55,810 nt of DNA from Roseospira visakhapatnamensis (GCF_014197915.1 NZ_JACIGK010000028.1:1-55810), one strand, 5' to 3'; positions 32,717 to 41,553 are shown, numbered from the stretch's first letter. The notes: a model not told the origin generated them from the sequence alone. A program made the numbers and translations.

Positions 32717-33327
32717 GGCCGTTCGCCTTTCGTTACCGCGGTTGGTCCGTCATGGCGTGCCGGCGGCTCATCCTCGATCCAGGAAAGCCAGGTCACCGAT
32801 CCCCGATTGGGTCTTTATGGTATCGCATGGGAAATCATGGTCGTCAATGCCATTCCGGGTCCATTACATGGGATGGTCGAAGACTGTCGTTGGCGCAACA
32901 AGATTCTGAGAAAGACACTGAAGGTTTTCTGTCAAACCCTTGAGGCTCACCCCAGAATCGAAGCCGAGAAAAATGTGCCTGTCGCTCTTGTTCTATTTAT
33001 GTTCCTATTGCGGCCCTGGGACGGCACCCGCGGCCAGCCCATGGGACTCCATGGGATGTCCCGTCCTCGCCCCCCCGGTGACCGCCCAGCGGTCACGCGG
33101 CGCCCGGGCGGGCACGCCCGGCCCCGGCGCATGCGTCACCGCGCACGCCCGGACCGGCGCATCGCCGGTCGCGTTAACGGTCTGATTCTCATGAGTCTTT
33201 CGGATGGATCACCGGTCGCGCCGACGGCGGACCCGGGGGCGGGAGACGCCCGTCCCATGCCATCCCATGGCCGCGCCACGGTCGCTCGACGGTCGCGCCC
33301 GCACGGCCGACCACCGGGAAGACAGGC
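32717..33327. other. 611-bp gap between rnpB and mraZ
   Basis: No convincing gene. The mraZ-proximal half (about 32800-33010) is clearly less GC-rich than its surroundings and should hold the division-cluster promoter. The distal half has a perfect 8-bp hairpin, GTGACCGC (33078-33085) with GCGGTCAC (33089-33096) around a 3-base loop. It has no T-run and its role is unclear. Confidence 0.55.
32907..32935 (-). promoter_or_regulatory. Candidate promoter of the mraZ cluster
   Basis: On the minus strand a perfect TTGACA (32935-32930) is followed after 17 bases by TTCTCA (32912-32907), a poor -10. A second TTGACG at 32847-32842 has TACCAT 19 bases further on. Either could drive the cluster; neither is strong on both hexamers. 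Confidence 0.25.
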
Positions 33328-33776
33328 GTCAGATGGCCTGTAAGCCGGGTTCTGTCCCCGCGCCCCGGTCTGGCCGACTCGGGGCGCGATGGATGGCCAT
33401 TCATCTGGGACGCCCGTCGCCGGACGCCTCGTGCGACATACCTGAACGGCGGCGCGGAAACCCGCCTGCCATCACCACCCCGGCGAACCGGAGGGTGGGG
33501 CCAACCGTTCTCCCTCAGTCTTGCTCCCGGTGGGGTTTACCATGCCCCCCCTGTCGCCAGGGGGGCGGTGCGCTCTTACCGCACCCTTTCATCCTTACCC
33601 GCCGGCGAGTCCCGAAGGGTCGCGGACGGGCGGTTTGCTTTCTGTGGCACTTTCCCTAGGGTCGCCCCCGCCGGACGTTATCCGGCACCGTGTTTCCGTG
33701 GAGCCCGGACTTTCCTCCCCAACGGGGGCGAACGCGGCGCGTCCGCCCCGCCAGGGCGGCCATCCAGCCATCTGAC
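33328..33776 (-). ncRNA. rnpB: RNase P RNA (class A)
   Basis: About 449 bases. The catalytic RNA of RNase P trims the 5' ends of tRNA precursors. On the minus strand it carries the universal segment GAGGAAAGTCCGGGCTCC (33717-33700) near the 5' end and ACAGAACCCGGCTTACAGG (33355-33337) near the 3' end. These two form the P4 core. GTCAGATGG at the 5' end and CCATCTGAC at the 3' end pair as the terminal P1-type helix. Ends are set from that helix and may be off by a few bases. It sits upstream of mraZ on the same strand. Reading frames across it are meaningless. Confidence 0.96.
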
Positions 33777-33785
33777 GCGGGTCCC

Positions 33786-33814
33786 AGGATAGGCCGGATG
33801 CGCCCGTCCCCCAA
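33786..33814 (-). promoter_or_regulatory. Probable promoter of rnpB
   Basis: Minus strand: TTGGGG (33814-33809), 17-base spacer, TATCCT (33791-33786). The -10 box lies nine bases before the inferred RNA 5' end, which is about right. The -35 box matches only in TTG. Confidence 0.45.
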
Positions 33815-33858
33815 CCCCGTTTTGCCGGCGACGCGCCCGGACCGACAGCCCCCCGCGC

Positions 33859-34851
33859 CTACCCGCCCGTCACGCTCATGTGCCGGGCCACGGCCGGACG
33901 GGCGCCGGCGCGGTCGATGACGAAGTCATGCCCCCGGGGCTTGCGGGCGATGGCCGCGTCGATGGCCGCCAGCAGCGGTCCGTCGTCATCGGGGGCGGCG
34001 CGCAGGGGCGCGCGCAGGTCGGCGGCGTCCTCCTGCCCCAGGCACATGTACAGCGTGCCGGTGCAGGTGACCCGCACCCGGTTGCAGCTCTCGCAGAAGT
34101 TATGGGTCATGGGGGTGATGAAGCCCACCCGCCGGCCGGTCTCGGCGACGTCCACATAGCGGGCCGGGCCGCCGGTGCGATGGTCGGTGTCCCGCAGTGT
34201 CCAGGTCTCGGCCAGGCGGGCGCGCACGACGGACAGCGGCAGGTAGTGGTCCATGCGGTCGGGTTCGATCTCGCCCAGGGGCATGGTCTCGATCAGGCAC
34301 AGGTCCAGCCCCCGGTCGCCGCACCAGGCCACCAAGCGGTCCAGTTCGTCCTCGTTGATGCCCTTCATGGCGACGGTGTTGATCTTCACGCGCAGGCCGG
34401 CGGCGCGGGCGGCGGCGATGCCCGCCATCACCGCGTCCAGGTCTCCCAGCCGGGTGATGCGGCGGAACCGGTCGGCATCCAGGGTGTCCAGCGAGATGTT
34501 GATCCGGCGCACGCCGCAGTCCGCCAGCGCCCCGGCATAGCGCGCGAGTTGAGTGCCGTTGCTGGTGAGCGTCAGGTCGTCGAGCCCGCCGCCCTCCAGC
34601 AGCCCGCCCAGGCCCCGGAACAGGCGCATGACGTTCTTGCGCACCAGGGGCTCGCCCCCGGTGATGCGCAGCGTGCGCACCCCACGGGACACGAAGGCGC
34701 GGCACAGGCGCTCCGTCTCCTCCAGGGTCAGCAGCGCCCGCTTGGGCAGAAAGGTCATGCTCTCCGCCATGCAGTACTGGCAGCGGAGGTCACACCGGTC
34801 TGTCACCGAGACCCGGAGGTAGGTCACGGCGCGGCCAAAGGGGTCGATCAT
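33859..34851 (-). CDS. moaA: GTP 3',8-cyclase (molybdenum cofactor synthesis)
   Basis: 330 residues. MoaA is the radical-SAM enzyme that starts molybdopterin synthesis from GTP. The first Fe-S cluster motif is the C-x3-C-x2-C in CDLRCQYC, following [21 protein letters not shown] and [13 protein letters not shown] are family signatures. The second cluster motif is [21 protein letters not shown]-like (C-x2-C then C), and the protein ends in the essential Gly-Gly. ATG 34851 gives the family start [17 protein letters not shown] start at 34932 would add 27 residues containing the repeat RDTTSG twice and is less likely. The next gene upstream is a fusion also suggestive of metal handling. Confidence 0.96.
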   Translation of the reverse strand: MIDPFGRAVTYLRVSVTDRCDLRCQYCMAESMTFLPKRALLTLEETERLCRAFVSRGVRTLRITGGEPLVRKNVMRLFRGLGGLLEGGGLDDLTLTSNGTQLARYAGALADCGVRRINISLDTLDADRFRRITRLGDLDAVMAGIAAARAAGLRVKINTVAMKGINEDELDRLVAWCGDRGLDLCLIETMPLGEIEPDRMDHYLPLSVVRARLAETWTLRDTDHRTGGPARYVDVAETGRRVGFITPMTHNFCESCNRVRVTCTGTLYMCLGQEDAADLRAPLRAAPDDDGPLLAAIDAAIARKPRGHDFVIDRAGARPAVARHMSVTGG

Positions 34852-34966
34852 CCTGGACGGGTCCCTGTTCCCTGACGTTGTGTCCCTGACATGATCCGTG
34901 ATCGTCCCTGATGTGGTGTCACGGTTGAACACCGACCATAGCCGGAACGACAGACCCGGGCCAGGG

Positions 34967-36247
34967 TCACGCCGACGGCGCCCGCAGCACCACCGTCCGG
35001 CCGTGGCGCTTCAGGTGGCGGGCGCCGCCGCCCTCCTGAACGGTTCGCGCCAGACCGTCGGCGTCCTCCACCACCAGCCCGGCGAGCATGGTGACCCCAT
35101 GGTCGAACAGGACCGGCGCCAGCGGTGTTCCCGGACCGACCATAACCACGTCGGCGCCCGGCCGCAGCCGCGCCAACAGCCCCGGCAGGGTGCCGTTGGC
35201 CAGGGTGGAGGCGGTCAGCAGCACCGCGTCGGCCCCCGGCAGGAGAGTGGCGGCGGCGTGCACCGGGTCCCGTCCCGGCCCCGGCGTGCGCTCGACCACC
35301 CGCAGGCGCGGCAGCCGCTCGGTCAGGCCCGGAAACGCGCCGATGCTCACCGGCGCCTCGGCCTCGGCGGCCAGGGTCGCGAACAGGTTCAGGCCGTTGG
35401 CGCTCTCGCCGCGCGTGTCCCGGCGGTTGTGGGCGGCGTTGACGGCGGCCGCGCCCACGGCCCGCAACACCGGATCGGCGCCGCCCAGCCCCACGGCCAG
35501 GTCCCGCAACGGCCGCCCCGCCAGGTCGCCGGGCGCCGGTGTCGGCTGACAGCCGTGCGCCGCGCGGCGCGGCGTCTGCGCCAGCCCGACGCCGTCGGGT
35601 CCCTCCACCAGGGTCCAGTTGAAGCCGATCACCACGCGGCGCGCCGTGGCCCCGGCCGGGACATGGGCCGCCAGGGCGGTCTCCAGGCCATGCGGTCCCC
35701 ACCAGCGCCAGCAGGCGTCCAGGCTGGGCGCCAGCAGGTGCCCGGTCGGACCGCAGAAGCCCAGCCAGTCCAGGGCGTGGGACTCGGGGACCAGGGTCAG
35801 CACCGGCACGCCCTCGGCCATGGCCGCCAGCATATCCTGGGCCAGCCCCTGGCCCCGGGCCTCCAGATGCGAGAACTTGGAGACCACCAGCAGGTCCACG
35901 CCCGCCGCCACGGCGTCGCGCAACACCGAGGTGGCCCCCGTCAGGCCCTGGGAATCGAGGGAACAGGCCCCGGACTGCCGTCCCAGCGCCTGCATGATGT
36001 CGTGAGGTGGACCGCCGCCCAGGTCCAGAAGTCCCATGCCGGTCTTGCGACCGGCGGCGTCGCGGGTGGTGCGCTGCGCCAGCCCGCCCACCCTGACCCC
36101 GCGCCGCTGGAGCGCCCGGGCGAAGGCGATCAACAAGCCCTCGACATCGCCGGCGCCGGGGCCATACAGGATGGCCGCCGGCCCGGGCGGGGGACGGGGC
36201 GGAGCGACGGGGGCCGGAGGCGTGGCGCGGGCGGCGGTCGGGTTCAT
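34967..36247 (-). CDS. DUF2478-DUF4213-DUF364 fusion protein, possible molybdenum-related function
   Basis: 426 residues. Residues about 24-166 resemble DUF2478: a P-loop-like start [20 protein letters not shown], then [16 protein letters not shown] and LDWLGFCG. Residues about 203-255 resemble the DUF4213 enolase-N-like domain ([27 protein letters not shown]). Residues about 285-405 resemble the Rossmann-like DUF364 ([54 protein letters not shown]). DUF2478 genes often lie beside molybdate transport genes, and DUF364 has been proposed to chelate metals; these domain names are from memory. It lies 115 bp upstream of moaA on the same strand, so a role in molybdenum or related metal handling is inferred. 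ATG 36247 is used because codons upstream are non-coding and reach the palindromic element. Confidence 0.75.
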   Translation of the reverse strand: MNPTAARATPPAPVAPPRPPPGPAAILYGPGAGDVEGLLIAFARALQRRGVRVGGLAQRTTRDAAGRKTGMGLLDLGGGPPHDIMQALGRQSGACSLDSQGLTGATSVLRDAVAAGVDLLVVSKFSHLEARGQGLAQDMLAAMAEGVPVLTLVPESHALDWLGFCGPTGHLLAPSLDACWRWWGPHGLETALAAHVPAGATARRVVIGFNWTLVEGPDGVGLAQTPRRAAHGCQPTPAPGDLAGRPLRDLAVGLGGADPVLRAVGAAAVNAAHNRRDTRGESANGLNLFATLAAEAEAPVSIGAFPGLTERLPRLRVVERTPGPGRDPVHAAATLLPGADAVLLTASTLANGTLPGLLARLRPGADVVMVGPGTPLAPVLFDHGVTMLAGLVVEDADGLARTVQEGGGARHLKRHGRTVVLRAPSA

Positions 36248-36323
36248 CGCCCTTTGGTGCGCCGATCCGACCGGCAATGCAACACCCTGTGGGGCAACAC
36301 CCGCCCCCCCGCGGGTCGCGCCC

Positions 36324-36454
36324 CTAGTGCACTGATCCAGACAAAAGATGCAGTCCACATTCTTTTGTCTGGATCGAAAGTGCACGAGAAACAATGTTTT
36401 GTGCAGCGACGTTTGCATTCAAGGGGGAACCCCTTGAATGCGTCGCTGCACTAG
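36324..36454. mobile_element. MITE-like composite palindromic element with CTAG ends
   Basis: 131 bp bounded by CTAGTGCA (36324-36331) and TGCACTAG (36447-36454). It contains two hairpins. Hairpin 1 pairs 36334-36348 with 36361-36375 (15 bp perfect) and extends by 7 bp (36327-36333 with 36379-36385). Hairpin 2 pairs 36401-36411 with 36441-36451 (11 bp) and 36416-36426 with 36430-36440 (11 bp, 3-base loop). It carries no gene and is less GC-rich than its neighbours. CTAG ends around a TA target suggest an IS630/Tc1-type parent transposase. The right CTAG contains the stop codon of the DUF3553 gene. Confidence 0.75.
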
Positions 36455-36651
36455 CCGCGCGGCGGGCGGGCTTCCTCGACCAGGTCCAGGTCCACGGCGG
36501 CGATGTTGACCACCTGCTTGCCCTGGTTCTCGAAGTTCACCGTCACCTGCGGCCCGACCACGGTCTGCACCTGCCCCAGCCCCCAGTCCGGCTGCGTCGG
36601 CAGGCGCACCCAGGCCCCGGGTGTGAACGGCAGAATGGTCGCCTCGGGCAT
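36451..36651 (-). CDS. DUF3553 domain protein
   Basis: 66 residues, all one domain: PGAWVRLPTQPDWGLGQVQ, then VTVNFENQGKQVVN. This matches the small DUF3553 family of alphaproteobacteria, a beta-rich CarD/KOW-like fold often found in RNA- or DNA-associated proteins; the function is not established. GAGGAG lies seven bases before ATG 36651. The TAG stop (36453-36451) belongs to the CTAG end of the palindromic element. The original stop probably was that same TAG, or the C-terminus was changed by the insertion. Confidence 0.85.
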   Translation of the reverse strand: MPEATILPFTPGAWVRLPTQPDWGLGQVQTVVGPQVTVNFENQGKQVVNIAAVDLDLVEEARPPRG

Positions 36652-36865
36652 GGTCGTCTCCTCTGTTCGTAAGGGCTCTGTGCGTAAGGGCGCGTCCCGA
36701 ACCGGCCGTTGCGTCGCGTCGCGTATGGCAGGGTGGACCGCTGTATAAAAACGGCGTCTCTTTTATGACATGGGCATGACGCGCGGCCGGCGCCAGGGAT
36801 ACAGTGCGGATCCAACGACGCCCCCGCCCACCGTGGGCCCGCGCATGGCCTCGAAAGGATCCCCC

Positions 36866-37534
36866 ATGGCCGACCGCGCCTTCCTGGAACTGGCGCAAAC
36901 CCTGTGCACGCGGCTGTGCCACGACCTGTCCGGGCCGATCGGCGCCGTCAACTCGGGCGCGGAGCTGCTGCGCGAGGAAGGCGACACGCCCGACCCCCAG
37001 GTCATCGCCCTGATGACCGAAAGCGCCGCCGCCGTGACCACGCGCCTGCGCTTCCTGCGGGCGGCGATGGGCACGCCCGGCGGCCGGGGCCTCGACCCCG
37101 ATGCCGCGCACACACTCCTGGACCAGTATCTGGCGGTGGCCGGCGGGACGCGGCGCCCGGCGCTCGACTGGTCGGTGCCCGCCCACGGCGAGCCGCCGGA
37201 AACGGTGCGCCCCAGGGTCCAGGCGCTTCTGAATCTGTGCCTGGTGGCGCTGGAGGCCCTGCCGCGCGCGGACCGGCTGAGCGTGCGGGCACCGTCGGCC
37301 CGCGCGGCGCAGGTGCTCATCGGCGGCACCGGACAGCCGCGCCCGGGTCCCCTGGACGCGATGCGGGCCGGCCTCGACGGCCCGCCGCCGTCCGGCGACC
37401 CTCGCGACGCCCAGGGGGCCTACACGGGCGTGCTGATCCGCGCGCTCGGCCTGACGGTGGTCATGGAAACCGATCCGGGGGCCGTGCGGCTCGACCTGCG
37501 CCCGGCCGGTCGGGACGGCTCCCGAATGACGTGA
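36866..37534 (+). CDS. chpT: Histidine phosphotransferase ChpT-like protein
   Basis: 222 residues. The N-terminal dimerisation helix has LAQTLCTRLCHDLSGPIGAV with phospho-accepting H19, as in ChpT. The rest is a degenerate HATPase-like domain (PRVQALLNLCLVALEALPRA, ending TGVLIRALGLTVVME) without ATP-binding boxes. In Caulobacter ChpT passes phosphate from the hybrid kinase CckA to CtrA and CpdR. ATG 36866 has AAGGA six bases upstream; an in-frame ATG at 36845 is less well placed. It is followed about 190 bp later by a hybrid CheA, an arrangement that could form a phosphorelay. The gene symbol is by family. Confidence 0.85.
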   Translation: MADRAFLELAQTLCTRLCHDLSGPIGAVNSGAELLREEGDTPDPQVIALMTESAAAVTTRLRFLRAAMGTPGGRGLDPDAAHTLLDQYLAVAGGTRRPALDWSVPAHGEPPETVRPRVQALLNLCLVALEALPRADRLSVRAPSARAAQVLIGGTGQPRPGPLDAMRAGLDGPPPSGDPRDAQGAYTGVLIRALGLTVVMETDPGAVRLDLRPAGRDGSRMT

Positions 37535-37727
37535 AGCGGGCCGATCGGCGCCACCGGACTATGACGCCGGTGTCCGAGCATGGTATAAGGTCAAGCAAAG
37601 CCATGGTCGCGATGTGATGTCCGGCGGGATTGTCGCGTTCGCGGGTCCCGGCCGCCGAAGGAAAACGGTGGCGTCCCCGGGCCGCGACGGGATGGTCTCG
37701 GCGTCGTCGGTGAACGGGGGTTGTGTG

Positions 37728-40583
37728 ATGGATGACCTGCTGAGCGAATTCCTGACCGAAACGGGCGAAAGCCTGTCCACCCTCGACGTGGAACTGGTCA
37801 ACCTTGAACAGAACCCGAACGATCGCGACATCCTGTCCAATATCTTCCGTCTGGTGCACACCATCAAGGGCACCTGCGGGTTCCTTGGGCTGCCGCGCCT
37901 GGAAAGCCTGGCGCACGCCGGCGAGAACGTGCTCGGCAAGTTCCGCGACGGCGAGCTTGAGGTCACGCAGGAGGCGGTCACCGTCATCCTGCACACCATC
38001 GACCGCATCAAGGACATCCTCGGCCACCTGGAACAGACCGAGACGGAACCCGAGGGCACCGATCAGGACCTGAAGGACCAGTTGGCGCTGCTCGCCGAGG
38101 GCCAGAGCCTGGGAACCGCCGCGCCCGCCGCTCCCGCCGCTCCGCTGGCCCCCGCGCCGGCCGAGCCGGCGGCGCCCGCCGAGGCCGACGGCGACGCCCC
38201 GGTGGTCAGCGATGGCGGCTTCCCGGTGGCCGCCGAACTGCTGGCCGAGGTCGAGGAGGCCATGGCCCAGGGCAAGCGGGCCGCCTCCGAGGTCGATCTG
38301 GCGGCGGAGATGGCCGCCGAGGCCGCGGCCGAGGAGGCCAAGGCGGCGGCGCAGGCCAAGCCCGCCCCGGCCGCCAAGCCCAAGCCGGAGCCGAAACCCG
38401 AACCCAAGGCCCAGGTTCCGGCCCGCAGCGCCGCCGCCCAGGACGGCGCCGCCAACGAGGGCGTCAAGAAGGAATCGGTGGCCGCGCAGAGCATCCGCGT
38501 CAACGTGGACCTGCTGGAAAACCTGATGACCCTGGTCTCCGAACTGGTGCTGACGCGCAACCAATTGCTGCAAATGGTGCGCGGTACCGATGATTCGGAA
38601 TTCGCCGCGCCGCTGCAACGGCTGTCGCACATCACCTCGGACCTTCAGGAAGGGGTGATGAAGACGCGCATGCAGCCCATCGGCAATGCCTGGGCCAAGC
38701 TGCCGCGCATCGTCCGCGATCTGGCCCTGGAAATGGGCAAGAAGATCGACCTGCAGATGTTCGGCGCCGACACCGAACTGGACCGCCAGGTGCTGGAGCT
38801 GATCAAGGACCCGCTGACCCACATGGTCCGCAACTCCGGCGACCACGGCCTGGAGTACCCCGATGAGCGCGTCTCCGCCGGCAAGCCCGAGACCGGCATC
38901 GTGAAGCTGAACGCCTATCACGAGGGCGGTCACATCATCATCGAGATTTCCGACGACGGGCGCGGCCTCAACCTGACCAAGATCCGCGAGAAGGCCATCA
39001 TGAACGGGCTCGCCAGCGAGGCCGACGTGGAGGCCATGACCGACCAGCAGGTCGCCCAGTTCATCTTCAAGGCCGGCCTGTCCACGGCCGAGAAAGTGAC
39101 CAACGTCTCCGGACGCGGCGTCGGCATGGACGTGGTGCGCACCAATATCGAGAAGATCGGCGGCACCATCGAGTTGAAAACCTGGCCCGGCAAGGGCTCC
39201 ACCTTCATCATCAAGATCCCGCTGACGCTGGCCATCGTGTCCGGCCTGATCGTGGAAAGCGCCGGCGAGCGCTTCGCCATCCCGCAGATCTCGGTGCTGG
39301 AACTGGTGCGGGTCACCGACAAGTCGGACACCCGGATCGAGCGCATCAACCGCGCGCCCGTGCTGCGCCTGCGCGATCGCCTGCTGCCCCTGGTGTCGCT
39401 GGCCGCGCTGCTGCGCCTGGACGAGGACCGGGGATCGGTCGAGGAGGAGGTCAGCGGCCAGGAGGAAACCTTCATCGTCGTCGCCCAGGTCGGCACCTAC
39501 ACCTTCGGCATCATCGTCGACCGGGTGTTCGACACCGAGGAGATCGTCGTCAAGCCGGTGGCGCCCATCCTGCGGCACATCACCATGTTCTCGGGCAACA
39601 CCATCCTGGGTGACGGCAGCGTCATCATGATCCTCGACCCCAACGGCATCGCCAGCGCCACCGGCGAGACCACCATGGGCGGCGGCGGCGCCGCGGAGGC
39701 GGTGCACATGCACGAGACCCGCACCGACGACCGGACCTCGCTGCTGATCTTCCGCGCCGGGTCCAAGGAACTGAAGGCGGTCCCCCTGGCCCTGGTGGCC
39801 CGCCTGGAGGAAATCGACGTCGAGAAGGTGGAGTACAGCTACGGCCAGCCGGTGGTGCAGTACCGGGGACAGTTGATGCCGCTGGTCGGCGTGGACGGCA
39901 TGCTGGGCATGAAGGACGAGGGCCGCCAGCCGGTGCTGGTGTTCTCGGATCGGGAACGGACCATGGGCCTGATGGTCGACGAGATCGTGGACATCGTCGA
40001 GGACCGCCTGAAGGTGGAACTGAAGGCCGAGCAGATGGGCGTCATCGGCACCGCCGTGATCAACGGCAAGGCCACCGACATCATCGACACCGGCCACTAC
40101 CTGACGCAGGCGTTCGGCGACTGGTTCGGCACCGCCGAGAGCGAGGCGTTCCAGGGCGGGCGCAAGCCGCCGGTGCTGCTGGTGGACGACAGCCCGTTCT
40201 TCCGCAACCTGCTCTCGCCGCTGCTGTCGGCGGCCGGGTTCGACGTGACCGTCGCCGCCGCGCCGACCGAGGCCCTCGCCCTGTTCGAGCAGGGGCGCCG
40301 GTTCTCGGCCATCATCAGCGACATCGAGATGCCCGAGATGAACGGTTTCGAGTTCGCCGAAGCGGTGCGGCAGCGGCCCGAGTGGGCGCGCGTGCCGCTC
40401 ATCGCGCTGTCGTCTCACGCCTCGGAACGCGACCTGGAGCGGGGCCGGGAAGCCGGCTTCGACGACTATGTGGCCAAGTTCGACCGCGAGTCCCTGCTCC
40501 ATGCCCTGCGCACCATGATTTCCGAGACCGGCGGCAATGGTCAGGCACAGGGTCACCACGAAACCGCCGACATGCGGTTCTGA
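37728..40583 (+). CDS. Hybrid chemotaxis-type histidine kinase CheA-CheW-CheW-REC
   Basis: 951 residues. An HPt domain (1-105) has phospho-site H44 in FRLVHTIKGTCGFLGL. An Ala/Pro/Glu-rich linker (about 110-245) follows. The dimerisation domain starts near 251 (IRVNVDLLENLMTLVSELVL). The ATPase domain has the N box DPLTHMVRNSGDHGLE (about 362), G1 SDDGRGLNL and G2 GRGVGMDVVRTNIEKIGG. Two CheW-like domains follow (about 505-640 and 670-805). A C-terminal receiver (about 815-940) has D865 in AIISDIEMPEMNGFEF and the conserved Lys in YVAKFD. This resembles CheAY kinases that regulate motility or other outputs. No receptor, CheR or CheB lies alongside. ATG 37728 is the start that gives the usual HPt N-terminus. 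Confidence 0.93.
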   Translation: MDDLLSEFLTETGESLSTLDVELVNLEQNPNDRDILSNIFRLVHTIKGTCGFLGLPRLESLAHAGENVLGKFRDGELEVTQEAVTVILHTIDRIKDILGHLEQTETEPEGTDQDLKDQLALLAEGQSLGTAAPAAPAAPLAPAPAEPAAPAEADGDAPVVSDGGFPVAAELLAEVEEAMAQGKRAASEVDLAAEMAAEAAAEEAKAAAQAKPAPAAKPKPEPKPEPKAQVPARSAAAQDGAANEGVKKESVAAQSIRVNVDLLENLMTLVSELVLTRNQLLQMVRGTDDSEFAAPLQRLSHITSDLQEGVMKTRMQPIGNAWAKLPRIVRDLALEMGKKIDLQMFGADTELDRQVLELIKDPLTHMVRNSGDHGLEYPDERVSAGKPETGIVKLNAYHEGGHIIIEISDDGRGLNLTKIREKAIMNGLASEADVEAMTDQQVAQFIFKAGLSTAEKVTNVSGRGVGMDVVRTNIEKIGGTIELKTWPGKGSTFIIKIPLTLAIVSGLIVESAGERFAIPQISVLELVRVTDKSDTRIERINRAPVLRLRDRLLPLVSLAALLRLDEDRGSVEEEVSGQEETFIVVAQVGTYTFGIIVDRVFDTEEIVVKPVAPILRHITMFSGNTILGDGSVIMILDPNGIASATGETTMGGGGAAEAVHMHETRTDDRTSLLIFRAGSKELKAVPLALVARLEEIDVEKVEYSYGQPVVQYRGQLMPLVGVDGMLGMKDEGRQPVLVFSDRERTMGLMVDEIVDIVEDRLKVELKAEQMGVIGTAVINGKATDIIDTGHYLTQAFGDWFGTAESEAFQGGRKPPVLLVDDSPFFRNLLSPLLSAAGFDVTVAAAPTEALALFEQGRRFSAIISDIEMPEMNGFEFAEAVRQRPEWARVPLIALSSHASERDLERGREAGFDDYVAKFDRESLLHALRTMISETGGNGQAQGHHETADMRF

Positions 40584-40597
40584 GCGCGCGAGAGGCC

Positions 40598-40634
40598 CCA
40601 AGGCGCCGGCGCGCAGCGTCAACGGCGCCCTTGG
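40598..40634. terminator. Hairpin between convergent hybrid kinase and carbonic anhydrase genes
   Basis: CCAAGGCGCCG (40598-40608) pairs with CGGCGCCCTTGG (40623-40634) with one bulged base and a 14-base loop. No T-run follows. Further GC-rich inverted repeats lie at 40650-40690. Confidence 0.35.
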
Positions 40635-40737
40635 AGATGGCGCCTGGGGGAGGAACCCCATGCGCGGGGCCACAGGCCCTGCGGTGGTCCGGTCGGCCGG
40701 GACGACGCCCGTGACCAGGGCCTTTCGCCGGGCCGGC

Positions 40738-41364
40738 CTAACGAAGCAACCGCATGACCTCGGCCAGGTCCTCGGAACCGGCCAGGGTGCAGGTTAGGTC
40801 GCGCAGGTGGCCGTCGTGGAGGTCGTAGATCCAGCCGTGGACCTGGAGAGCCTGGCCCCGCGCCCAGGCGTTCTGAACGATGGTGGTCGCGGCGACGTTG
40901 CGGGCCTGCTGAACCACGTTCAACTCGCACACGCGGCCCAACCGGGCGGCTTCGTCCAGGTCGGCCAGATCATGGGCATGCGCGGCCATGATCTGCTTGA
41001 TCGGACTCAGCCAGTTGTCGATGAGGCCGAAGGCCTTGCGGCTCATGGCGGCCTTCACGCCCCCGCACCCATAGTGGCCGCAAACAATGACATGACGAAC
41101 CCGCAGGATCTCGACCGCGTACTGCAACACGGTCAGCAGGTTCAGGTCCGACGGCACCACCATGTTGGCGACGTTGCGATGCACGAACAACTCGCCCGGC
41201 GCCAGCCCGACGATGTCGTTGGCCGGCACCCGGCTGTCGGAACACCCGATCCACAGGAACTCCGGGGATTGCTGGTTGACGAGGCGATTGAAGAAGTCCG
41301 GGTCGCCGGCGGTCTTCTGGTCGACCCATACGGCGTTGTTCTGGAACAGGCGGTCGATTCCCAT
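40738..41364 (-). CDS. Beta-class carbonic anhydrase
   Basis: 208 residues. It interconverts CO2 and bicarbonate with a zinc ion. Zinc ligands and the Asp-Arg dyad are in WIGCSDSRVPAND (Cys, Asp, Arg) and VIVCGHYGCGGVKAA (His, Cys). ELFVHRNVANMVV is the third signature. The C-terminal NVVQQARNVAATTIVQNAWA and VHGWIYDLHDGHLRDL match the proteobacterial Can type. ATG 41364 is used because AGGAGG lies eight bases upstream; the open frame begins 24 bases earlier. Its upstream region is occupied by a 17-bp tandem array, so its promoter is unclear. Confidence 0.95.
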   Translation of the reverse strand: MGIDRLFQNNAVWVDQKTAGDPDFFNRLVNQQSPEFLWIGCSDSRVPANDIVGLAPGELFVHRNVANMVVPSDLNLLTVLQYAVEILRVRHVIVCGHYGCGGVKAAMSRKAFGLIDNWLSPIKQIMAAHAHDLADLDEAARLGRVCELNVVQQARNVAATTIVQNAWARGQALQVHGWIYDLHDGHLRDLTCTLAGSEDLAEVMRLLR

Positions 41365-41382
41365 GGGCACGGCCTCCTTGCC

Positions 41383-41520
41383 GGTCACGAAAATGGGCCG
41401 ATCACGAAAATGGACCGATCACGAAAATGGACCGATCACGAAAATGGACCGATCACGAAAATGGACCGATCACGAAAATGGACCGATCACGAAGAAAACG
41501 GGCCGGTCATGAAAAAGGGC
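41383..41520. repeat. 17-bp tandem repeat array upstream of carbonic anhydrase
   Basis: Five perfect copies of GATCACGAAAATGGACC start at 41400, 41417, 41434, 41451 and 41468. A variant unit precedes them (41383) and two longer or altered units follow (41485 and 41505). The unit is AT-richer than the region. It is not a multiple of three, so all frames translate into repeats, but no gene is expected. The array starts 19 bp upstream of the carbonic anhydrase start and runs into the tRNA-Ala terminator. Confidence 0.95.
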
Positions 41521-41545
41521 TCGACCTGTCGCGGCCGAGCCCTTT
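41512..41545 (-). terminator. Rho-independent terminator of tRNA-Ala
   Basis: AAAGGGCTCG (41514-41523) pairs perfectly with CGAGCCCTTT (41536-41545) around a 12-base loop. On the minus strand the 3' arm ends in a run of five T. It lies eight bases after the CCA end of the tRNA. Confidence 0.8.
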
Positions 41546-41553
41546 CCTGATGA

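Noticed and set aside
32780-32900. MraZ-binding TGGG repeats upstream of mraZ
   Set aside because: A few TGGG sequences occur, but on the other strand and without the regular spacing, so the site cannot be supported.
33078-33096. Perfect 8-bp hairpin as terminator of rnpB
   Set aside because: It has no T-run on the minus strand and lies over 230 bp after the RNA end, so a terminator role is not supported.
33204-33792. Several small open frames
   Set aside because: They cover RNase P RNA and carry no protein similarity.
41383-41520. Possible CRISPR array
   Set aside because: The 17-bp units abut directly without spacers, and no cas genes are nearby. It is a plain tandem repeat.
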